The position numbers were made by a program, and so were the translations under genes. Shown here piece by piece: positions 1 through 5,636 of a stretch of 10,844 nucleotides of DNA. The stretch's first letter is position 1, and each line of letters begins with the position of its first letter. Origin of the DNA: Acetobacteraceae bacterium (GTDB taxonomy: Bacteria > Pseudomonadota > Alphaproteobacteria > Acetobacterales > Acetobacteraceae); the NCBI GenBank assembly GCA_014377905.1, contig JACMOQ010000423.1, positions 1 to 10,844 on the forward strand, in the 5' to 3' direction. Below the pieces are notes generated by a model. It searched no databases. It worked only from the letters and a program-made list of their open reading frames with translations, and was not told where the DNA came from.

Positions 1-235
1 ATGGTGCGGCCCCTGCAAAGCCATCGGCCCGGCCCTTGAAGATATCGGCGCCGAACTCGCCGGGCGGATTACCATCGCCAAGGTCAACATCGACGAAAAC
101 CCGATGACCCCGAACCAGTTCGCCGTGCGTGGCATCCCAACTCTGATCCTGTTCAAGGACGGCAAGCCGGTCGACACGCTAGTTGGTGCCCGCCCGAAAA
201 GCGCGCTGAAAGCCTGGATTGAGTCAAAAATTTAG
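1..235 (+). CDS. trxA: Thioredoxin, C-terminal part (gene cut by the left edge)
   Basis: The reading frame enters from the left edge (first full codon at base 2) and ends at a TAG at 233-235, giving 77 visible residues. They start exactly at the active site, W-C-G-P-C-K, the redox-active dithiol of thioredoxins. The segment V-N-I-D-E-N-P follows, then [11 protein letters not shown] with the conserved cis-proline loop facing the active site, and a final amphipathic helix. This matches the last three quarters of a thioredoxin of about 105-110 residues. Thioredoxin reduces cytoplasmic protein disulfides (ribonucleotide reductase, PAPS reductase, peroxiredoxins) using electrons from thioredoxin reductase. 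The short WCGPC-to-end length and lack of inserts argue for a plain TrxA rather than a TlpA/ResA-type exported thiol protein, but the missing N terminus means a signal peptide cannot be excluded. Confidence 0.93.
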   Translation, partial: WCGPCKAIGPALEDIGAELAGRITIAKVNIDENPMTPNQFAVRGIPTLILFKDGKPVDTLVGARPKSALKAWIESKI

Positions 236-249
236 TCCCACCGCTACCC

Positions 250-270
250 CCCTCTCCCGCCGGGGGAGGG
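250..270. repeat. GC-rich hairpin after trxA (REP-like or terminator-like)
   Basis: A 9-bp stem with one G-U pair and a 3-base loop: arm 250-258 (CCCTCTCCC) pairs with 262-270 (GGGGGAGGG), loop 259-261. It begins 15 bases after the trxA stop. No T-tract follows, so it is not a classical intrinsic terminator. From memory, the CCCTCTCCCGC...GGGGAGGG pattern with a following CCAGGG resembles dispersed intergenic repeats in many Proteobacteria. No second copy was seen in this window. Confidence 0.45.
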
Positions 271-326
271 CCAGGGCGCCACGCGCGTAGCCAGTTAATT
301 TCGACATCGTAACAAATAAGTCGCAA

Positions 327-337
327 AACTACCCGCC
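327..337. repeat. Left copy of an 11-bp direct repeat flanking the small unknown gene
   Basis: AACTACCCGCC here recurs exactly at 887-897 in the same orientation. The two copies bracket the unrecognised gene and its promoter. This may be coincidence in GC-rich DNA or a trace of an insertion or deletion. Confidence 0.4.
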
Positions 338-339
338 GC

Positions 340-840
340 TTACACTTCTAAAAAATGCAAAACCGGCGCCACCACCCCGGCCACTATCGCAGCAACCGGC
401 GCCGCCTCCGGCATGGGCGGCCTCACCTTGCGCACCACATCAGGCAGCGGATCACTGCTCAGCATCCGCAAGAGCGGCCGAAGAATGCGCCCCGCCTGTG
501 GAACTGCCGCGAGGAACGCCTGGCATTCCGCGTCCGACAGCAAATGCCGCAGCTGCGATCCAAATCCCACCACCTCATAGCCAAGCTCGCGCAGCAACCA
601 TGTCGGCGCCGTCGGATAGGCAGGTCGCGCGGCCGGCTTGTCCGCCCGGCAGGCATGGCGCGCCCGCGACTGCGGCAACGCGCCCGCCCGCCACAACGCC
701 ACCAGCCGTTCCAGCCGCGCACCCATCCGGGCAATCCGCCCCCACACCGCCACCAGCAGCACCGTCAGCGTCCGGTCACGCGCCGCACGTCGCGCAATCG
801 CGGCTTGCAGGTCGGAAAGGATGGCTGAAAAATTGAGCAT
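340..840 (-). CDS. Hypothetical protein, about 166 residues, unrecognised
   Basis: I do not recognise a named family. The minus-strand frame is open from an ATG at 849 (or 840) to TAA at 340-342. It is preferred over the plus-strand frame at 355-828, which gives an Arg/His/Pro-rich product typical of a shadow frame. The product (numbered from the ATG at 849) has a hydrophobic stretch near residues 28-38, an Arg/Ala-rich middle, a more folded-looking part around 80-130 (WLLRELGYEVVGFGSQL, then a predicted helix), and an Ala/Val-rich hydrophobic C terminus (151-167). It could be a small membrane-associated protein, but neither hydrophobic stretch is a clear transmembrane helix. The ATG at 840 is preferred because the other ATG abuts a good -10 box and would lie upstream of the predicted transcript start. 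It sits alone between trxA and lysA, divergent from lysA. It looks like a lineage-specific gene; function unknown. Confidence 0.6.
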   Translation of the reverse strand: MLNFSAILSDLQAAIARRAARDRTLTVLLVAVWGRIARMGARLERLVALWRAGALPQSRARHACRADKPAARPAYPTAPTWLLRELGYEVVGFGSQLRHLLSDAECQAFLAAVPQAGRILRPLLRMLSSDPLPDVVRKVRPPMPEAAPVAAIVAGVVAPVLHFLEV

Positions 841-848
841 AAAAAACA

Positions 849-875
849 TTTATATTAACTTATTTGCGCTGTCAA
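849..875 (-). promoter_or_regulatory. Predicted sigma70-type promoter for the small unknown gene
   Basis: On the minus strand a perfect -35 box TTGACA (875..870) is followed after 15 bases by TATAAA (854..849). The spacer is shorter than the usual 16-18. The predicted transcript start near 842 lies about two bases before the ATG at 840, so the mRNA would be leaderless or nearly so. The box sits in a markedly AT-rich patch (about 841-880) in otherwise GC-rich DNA. Confidence 0.5.
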
Positions 876-886
876 GATTTTCTTCC

Positions 887-897
887 AACTACCCGCC
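887..897. repeat. Right copy of the 11-bp direct repeat
   Basis: AACTACCCGCC, identical to 327-337 and in the same orientation, 560 bp away. See the left copy. Confidence 0.4.
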
Positions 898-929
898 CGC
901 CTTGTTTTAACCCAACCCAGACCTTTATG

Positions 930-958
930 TTGAGCCCGCTCGCCGCTTCGCATAGGCT
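930..958 (+). promoter_or_regulatory. Predicted lysA promoter, probably leaderless
   Basis: TTGAGC (930-935), a 17-base spacer, then TAGGCT (953-958). Six bases separate the -10 box from the ATG at 965, so the usual transcript start would be the A of the start codon itself. No Shine-Dalgarno sequence stands out before the ATG. An alternative upstream pair, TTGTTT (902-907) and TATGTT (926-931) with 18 bases between, would give a leader of about 28 bases. Confidence 0.45.
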
Positions 959-964
959 CCCGCC

Positions 965-2296
965 ATGGCCGAACCCGCATACCTCCCTGATGACCCTGAC
1001 CCTTCCGTCCAGGACCTGATTGCCGCCCGTCCGCATTTGCGGATGGACGCCCAAGCCGGGCTGTTGTTTGACGGCGTGCCCCTCGCCAGGATCGCCCAAG
1101 CCCTCGGCACCCCGGTCTGGGTCTATTCCGCCGACACCATGCGTGCACGCCTCGCCGCCCTGAAAACGGCGCTGGGCGGGCTCGATGCCCATGTCCACTA
1201 CGCGGTCAAAGCCAACGACCATCTTGCCGTCCTGAAAGTCTTTGCCGAAGGTGGCGCCGGCGCCGACGTGGTCAGCGAGGGCGAGTTGCGCCGTGCCCGC
1301 CAGGCCGGCATCGCCGCGGCCGACATCGTCTTCTCCGGGGTTGGCAAAACCGCCGCCGAATTGCGGCTTGCGGTGGCCGAGGGGATCGCGCAGGTCAACA
1401 TCGAAAGCCCGGCCGAACTCGCCACATTATCGGCCGTCGCCAGCGCCATGGGCAAAACCATGCCCGTGGTTCTGCGCATCAACCCCGATGTTGATGCCGG
1501 AACCCATGCCAAGATCACTACTGGCCGCGCCGACAATAAATTTGGCATTCCTTATGCCGATGCCGCAAATCTCTATGCCCATGCCACCACCCTGCCCGGC
1601 ATTCTGCCGGTCGGCATCGCGCTGCATATCGGCAGCCAGATCCTCACCCTCGCGCCTTATCGCGCCGCTTATCGCCGCGCCGCCGATCTGGTGCGCGGCA
1701 TGCGCGAACGTGGCCTTATGGTGGATAGTGTCGATTGCGGAGGCGGCATCGGCATCGGCTATCGCGATGATGCGGGCGCCTCGCCGGAGGGCTTCGCTGG
1801 GGTGTTGCGAACCACTTTCGGCCAGATGGGCGTGCGACTGCTGATCGAGCCGGGGCGCTGGCTGGTTGGCCCCGCCGGCCTGCTGCTGGCAAGTGTGGTG
1901 CTGACCAAGGCCAACGGCCGCTTCGTCGTGCTCGATGCGGCAATGAACGATCTGATCCGCCCGGCGATGTATGATGCCTATCACGCCATCGTCCCGGTAT
2001 CCCCGGTCGATGCCCTGGCATCGGTGCGGACCAGCGACATTGTCGGCCCGGTTTGCGAAACCGGCGACACGTTCGCCCGCGCCCGTGCGCTGCCCGCGGT
2101 CGAAGCCGGCGCGCTGGTCGCCATCCTTGATGCCGGGGCCTACGGCGCGGTGATGTCGTCAACCTATAACGCCCGCCCCGCCGCCCCGATCGCGATGATC
2201 GATGCCGGCCGCTGGACCGAAATCCGGCCGCGCCAGTCACATAAAGACCTCTGGGCGAACGAACATGTGCCCGATACCACCACGGTCTGGAATTAG
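965..2296 (+). CDS. lysA: Diaminopimelate decarboxylase
   Basis: PLP-dependent cytoplasmic enzyme that decarboxylates meso-diaminopimelate to L-lysine, the final step of the lysine branch; its substrate is also the peptidoglycan cross-linking residue. The 443-residue product is close to the family's usual 415-440. It shows the fold-type III decarboxylase signatures in order: HYAVKAND with the PLP Schiff-base lysine at K82, INPDVDAGTHAKITTG (172-187), NKFGI (191-195), the HIGSQI motif with H221, the phosphate-binding glycine loop CGGGIGIGY (258-266), EPGR (295-298), GPVCETGD with the active-site cysteine C364, and GAYG with Y393. All expected catalytic residues are present. The N terminus is some 25 residues longer than the minimal enzyme, as is common in alphaproteobacteria. 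The ATG at 965 fits the promoter immediately before it. It is probably co-transcribed with the TIGR02302 gene that follows. In many alphaproteobacteria argH lies just upstream; here it does not. Confidence 0.96.
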   Translation: MAEPAYLPDDPDPSVQDLIAARPHLRMDAQAGLLFDGVPLARIAQALGTPVWVYSADTMRARLAALKTALGGLDAHVHYAVKANDHLAVLKVFAEGGAGADVVSEGELRRARQAGIAAADIVFSGVGKTAAELRLAVAEGIAQVNIESPAELATLSAVASAMGKTMPVVLRINPDVDAGTHAKITTGRADNKFGIPYADAANLYAHATTLPGILPVGIALHIGSQILTLAPYRAAYRRAADLVRGMRERGLMVDSVDCGGGIGIGYRDDAGASPEGFAGVLRTTFGQMGVRLLIEPGRWLVGPAGLLLASVVLTKANGRFVVLDAAMNDLIRPAMYDAYHAIVPVSPVDALASVRTSDIVGPVCETGDTFARARALPAVEAGALVAILDAGAYGAVMSSTYNARPAAPIAMIDAGRWTEIRPRQSHKDLWANEHVPDTTTVWN

Positions 2297-2299
2297 ACC

Positions 2300-4975
2300 A
2301 TGATCCTGCCCGAGCAGCCCGAGGATGCCACCATCCCGTTGCTCAACCGCCTGCGCCGCAAGCGCGTGCTCGCCCGGGCAGTTTTGGCTTTTGAAGCGGT
2401 TTGGCCGGCGATATGGCCGGGCCTGGGTGTGGCTGGGGTGTTCGTGGTGCTGGCGTTGCTCGATCTTCCGCGCCGCTTGCCGCCCGCCGCGCACAGCGCT
2501 TTTTTGGCGGCAACCGCACTCACCGTCGCCGCCCTGCTGATCCGCGGTCTGCGCCGCCTGACCTGGCCCGATCCCACTGCGGTGGATCGTCGTCTGGAAC
2601 GCGCCAGCGGCTTGGCCCACCGCCCGTTGGCGACGATCACCGATCGCCCAGTTGTTGCCGGCGGCGCACTGGCGCTTTGGACCGCCCATGTCGCCCGCGC
2701 GGCACGCCAGTTAACGCATTTGCGCGCTGGCACACCGCGCCCCGGCCTGGCGGCGCGCGATCCACGCGCATTGCGCGCTGGCCTTCTGGTGGCCCTGATC
2801 GCCAGCCTGACAATCGCCGGCGAACAGGCGCCGGGGCGGTTGATGCGCGCCATCCAGCCGCCAAGCCCGGTCGGCAGTGCAGCGCCAGCCTTACAGGTCC
2901 AGGCCTGGATCACCCCGCCGGACTATACCGCCATGGCACCGATTTTCCTCAAACCCGAGGGCGGCACGGCGCAGGTGCCGGCCGGCGCAATGTTGACGGT
3001 GAACCTTACCGGAACCGCATCCGAGGTGCGCCTGGCGCAAGACGGTGTCAGCAGTGTTTTCAAAACCCTCGACACCACCAGCCACCAGATCGAGACCGCG
3101 TTGCGGACCAGTGGAGCCATTCAGGTCTTGGTCGGCGGACAGACCAATACGGTCTGGGATATCGCCGTGGTCGCCGACCTCCCCCCCGAGGTTCAATTCC
3201 CTGAGCCGCCCGGATTGCAACGCGGCCAGCCGCCGCTGGCGCGTTTGCCTTGGCAGGCCAGCCACGCTTACGGGGTTGCCAGCCTGCAGGCCGAATTGCG
3301 CCTGCATGATCGGCCGGGCAAGGCGGCCCCGCTGATCGTTGCCGTGCCGCTGCCGACAGTGGCGCCAAAATCGGCCAAGGGCGTGCGCTTGCAGGATCTC
3401 ACCACGCATCCCTGGGCCGGCCTCGGCGTCGATGCCGCGCTGGTGGCAAAATCGGTTTCCGGCTTGGTCGGAACCTCGGCTGACATGATGTTCGTGCTGC
3501 CGGAGCGATCCTTCCAGCATCCGGTTGCCCGCGCGCTGGTGGCGGTTCGCAAGATGCTGAGTCTCGATCCCAACCAGCGCGCGCCGGTTTTGCGGGAACT
3601 CGACCGCCTGTCGACGCTCGATGATGTCTGGCGCGACGACACAGCCGGCTACCTTAACCTGCGCGCCATCGCCGCCCTGCTGCGTGGCCGCGGTGAAACC
3701 GTGGTGGACGCCGCCCAGCCGCGGCTTTGGGCGCTGATCCTGCATCTTGAAGATGGCGCCGCCGAGCGCACCGCCCGCGAACTCGTCCGCGCCGATCAGG
3801 CGCTGCAAGCCGCGCTGGAAGCAGAAAAGCAGGACAATACCGTCGAACGTCGCGAAATCGAGAAGCTCACCAAACAATTGCAGGAAGCCTTGCAGCGCCA
3901 TTTGCAGGCGCTGACCGATCAGGCCCGCCGCGATCCTGAAACCAACAAATATAACCCAGACGAACACAAGCTTGATGCCAGGGACATGAAGCGCCTCGCT
4001 GAGCAAATGCGCGAGGCCGCGCGGGATGGCCGCATGGACGAAACACGGCAAAAGCTCGCCGAATTGCAGAAGATGCTCGAAGAAATGAACACAGGCCGGC
4101 GCGAGCACGGCAAAATGACCGAACGCGAAAAGCAACGCGCCGAACAGCGCGAAAAAGGTCAGCAGCAAATGAGCGTGCTCGCCGATGTGGTCAAACGCGA
4201 GGGCGCCTTGCTCGATCGCAGCCAGGCGCGCGCCGACGCGGTGCTCCAGCAAACCCGCCGCCCGCAATTCGCCCGCCCGTTTGGACCACAACCACCGACG
4301 CAGGAGCAGTTGGCGCAGCAACAAACCGCCCGCGAGGCCGAGCGTCGGGTTGACCAGCAGATCCAACTCGCGCTGCGCCGGGTGCTGGGTGAATTAATGG
4401 CCCGCCAGGCCGACCTCAGCGGCCAGGTGCCGCCCAATCTGTCCGAGGCCGACACCGCGATGCGCGACGCCATGGCAGCCCTTGCCGAAAGTGGCGATGC
4501 CTTTGCCGCCGGCGCCCAGACCCGCGCCATCGAAGCCCTGCAAAAGGGCGGCCAGCAAATGAGCCAGCAAATGGCCCAGCAGTTTGGTTCCGCCGATCAG
4601 GACGGCGACGATGGTGATGGCGAAGGCCAGGGCTCTGGCATGGCCGACGGCCAGGACGGCATGGGCGAAGGCCAGGGCGATGGGCTTGGAAACGGCGATA
4701 ACGGCAATCAATATGGCCCCGGCAACGGCCAAAACCGCCGTAACGGGCGCGGTCGTGGATTTGAGCGGCGCGCTGACGACCGCCGCGATCCGCTCGGCCG
4801 GGCGCTCAAGGACGGCACTGGCGGCCGCGACGAAAGCAGCAACGTCAAAGTGCCCGACGAAATGGAACTGGCGCGCACCCGGGAAATCCAGGACGAACTG
4901 CGCCGGCGCAGCAGCGAACGTGGCCGGCCGCCGGCAGAGTTGGATTATTTGGAACGGCTGTTGAGGCAATTCTGA
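2300..4975 (+). CDS. TIGR02302-family (DUF4175) membrane protein
   Basis: A large alphaproteobacterial membrane protein of unknown function that commonly follows lysA. The ATG lies 3 bases after the lysA stop, so the two are almost certainly one transcript with coupled translation. The 891 residues show: hydrophobic helices at about 27-54, 64-86 and 157-173; a beta-rich middle (about 185-400) that would face the periplasm if the topology is in-out-in-out; a long charged coiled-coil region (about 480-660) rich in Gln, Glu, Arg and Lys; a Q-rich helix zone around 670-760; a Gly/Asp/Gln-rich low-complexity linker (about 768-825); and a conserved C-terminal helix ending ELDYLERLLRQF. This architecture and the final motif match my memory of TIGR02302. 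The family has no established role; the coiled coil and the neighbouring DAP enzyme suggest an envelope function, which is inference only. A long open frame on the opposite strand (2891-4366) is a codon-bias shadow. Confidence 0.9.
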   Translation: MILPEQPEDATIPLLNRLRRKRVLARAVLAFEAVWPAIWPGLGVAGVFVVLALLDLPRRLPPAAHSAFLAATALTVAALLIRGLRRLTWPDPTAVDRRLERASGLAHRPLATITDRPVVAGGALALWTAHVARAARQLTHLRAGTPRPGLAARDPRALRAGLLVALIASLTIAGEQAPGRLMRAIQPPSPVGSAAPALQVQAWITPPDYTAMAPIFLKPEGGTAQVPAGAMLTVNLTGTASEVRLAQDGVSSVFKTLDTTSHQIETALRTSGAIQVLVGGQTNTVWDIAVVADLPPEVQFPEPPGLQRGQPPLARLPWQASHAYGVASLQAELRLHDRPGKAAPLIVAVPLPTVAPKSAKGVRLQDLTTHPWAGLGVDAALVAKSVSGLVGTSADMMFVLPERSFQHPVARALVAVRKMLSLDPNQRAPVLRELDRLSTLDDVWRDDTAGYLNLRAIAALLRGRGETVVDAAQPRLWALILHLEDGAAERTARELVRADQALQAALEAEKQDNTVERREIEKLTKQLQEALQRHLQALTDQARRDPETNKYNPDEHKLDARDMKRLAEQMREAARDGRMDETRQKLAELQKMLEEMNTGRREHGKMTEREKQRAEQREKGQQQMSVLADVVKREGALLDRSQARADAVLQQTRRPQFARPFGPQPPTQEQLAQQQTAREAERRVDQQIQLALRRVLGELMARQADLSGQVPPNLSEADTAMRDAMAALAESGDAFAAGAQTRAIEALQKGGQQMSQQMAQQFGSADQDGDDGDGEGQGSGMADGQDGMGEGQGDGLGNGDNGNQYGPGNGQNRRNGRGRGFERRADDRRDPLGRALKDGTGGRDESSNVKVPDEMELARTREIQDELRRRSSERGRPPAELDYLERLLRQF

Positions 4976-4980
4976 CGGGC

Positions 4981-5002
4981 TTCTTTTTGTTCACAAAAAG
5001 AA
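4981..5002. terminator. AT-rich inverted repeat between convergent units, possible bidirectional terminator
   Basis: A perfect inverted repeat: TTCTTTTTG (4981-4989) pairs with CAAAAAGAA (4994-5002) around a TTCA loop (the two further T-A-bounded bases are too close to pair). It starts 5 bases after the TIGR02302 stop and lies about 70 bases beyond the moaB stop on the other strand, so it could end both units. The stem is A/U-rich and no separate T-tract follows, unlike a textbook terminator. The symmetric T5/A5 arms give a T-run in either direction. It may be a dispersed element in this lineage; no second copy was seen here. Confidence 0.5.
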
Positions 5003-5073
5003 CCGCTTTCTCATCTCATAGTCAGGGCCGTTACCAATCGCATTTGTGCGTAGGGTGTCAGCGCCGCCTGTCA

Positions 5074-5619
5074 TTATTCCGCAGCTTTAAGGTGCTCCTG
5101 CAACCGCGGCATCAACTCCACCAGATTGCACGGCCGATGCCGGTTATCCAGTTGCGACAGCAGAATCCCGTCCCAGCCATCCTTTACCGCGCCGGTGCTT
5201 CCGGGCAGCGCAAACAAATATGTTCCGCGCGATACCCCGCCGATTGCCCGCGATTGCATCGTCGAGGTGCCAATTTTGGCATAGCTCAACATCCTGAACA
5301 GCTCGCCAAATCCTTCGATCCGCTTTTCCAGCACCGCGTCGAACGCTTCCGGGGTTACGTCGCGCCCGGTAATGCCGGTGCCGCCGGTGGTGATCACCAC
5401 ATCAATCGTCGGATCGTCGATCCAGCGATTGAGCAGCGTGGCGATCGCGGGCGCATCATCTTTTTCGATCATGCGTCGGGCGAGGTGGTGTCCAGCGGCA
5501 ACCACGCGCGCGACCAGCGTGTCGCCCGAGGTATCGTTGTCCGGCGTCCGCGTGTCGGACACGGTGAGCACCGCTATGTTGATCGGCAGAAACGGGCGGT
5601 TCGGATCAAGGTTTGCCAT
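5074..5619 (-). CDS. moaB: Molybdenum cofactor biosynthesis protein B (MoaB/MogA family)
   Basis: Belongs to the molybdopterin-binding MoaB/MogA family, which adenylylates molybdopterin with Mg-ATP before molybdate insertion; whether a given MoaB performs this step or is an inactive paralogue varies between organisms. The 181 residues match the usual length (about 170-185). Visible motifs: INIAVLTVSDTRT at the start of the fold (13-25), a D-x-S-G-D segment (29-33), VVITTGGTGITGRDVTPEA (74-91) carrying the nucleotide/pterin-binding TGGTG loop and the conserved Asp (D87), and FALPGS (136-141). All look intact. The gene begins 17 bases after the transglycosylase stop, with a G-rich stretch (GGGGG) about 8 bases before the ATG, so it is probably the last gene of a unit with it. 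No other molybdenum cofactor genes lie in the window, so the linkage to a cell-wall enzyme is positional, not functional. Confidence 0.93.
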   Translation of the reverse strand: MANLDPNRPFLPINIAVLTVSDTRTPDNDTSGDTLVARVVAAGHHLARRMIEKDDAPAIATLLNRWIDDPTIDVVITTGGTGITGRDVTPEAFDAVLEKRIEGFGELFRMLSYAKIGTSTMQSRAIGGVSRGTYLFALPGSTGAVKDGWDGILLSQLDNRHRPCNLVELMPRLQEHLKAAE

Positions 5620-5636
5620 GGAATGGCCCCCGAGGG

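Noticed and set aside
355..828. 157-codon plus-strand frame opposite the small hypothetical gene
   Set aside because: Product is Arg/His/Pro/Gln-rich with no folded-looking segment and has no promoter; the minus frame has a balanced composition and a good promoter.
1427..1984. Open frames opposite lysA on the minus strand
   Set aside because: Shadow frames of a fully supported, motif-complete lysA.
2891..4366. 491-codon open frame on the minus strand opposite the TIGR02302 gene
   Set aside because: It is the complementary-frame shadow of a high-GC gene; its product matches no family I know, and the plus-strand protein has recognisable architecture and termini.
4600..4775. Repetitive GGC-rich stretch in the TIGR02302 gene considered as a tandem repeat or CRISPR-like array
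   Set aside because: It is an in-frame Gly/Asp/Gln low-complexity linker with no regular repeat-spacer period.
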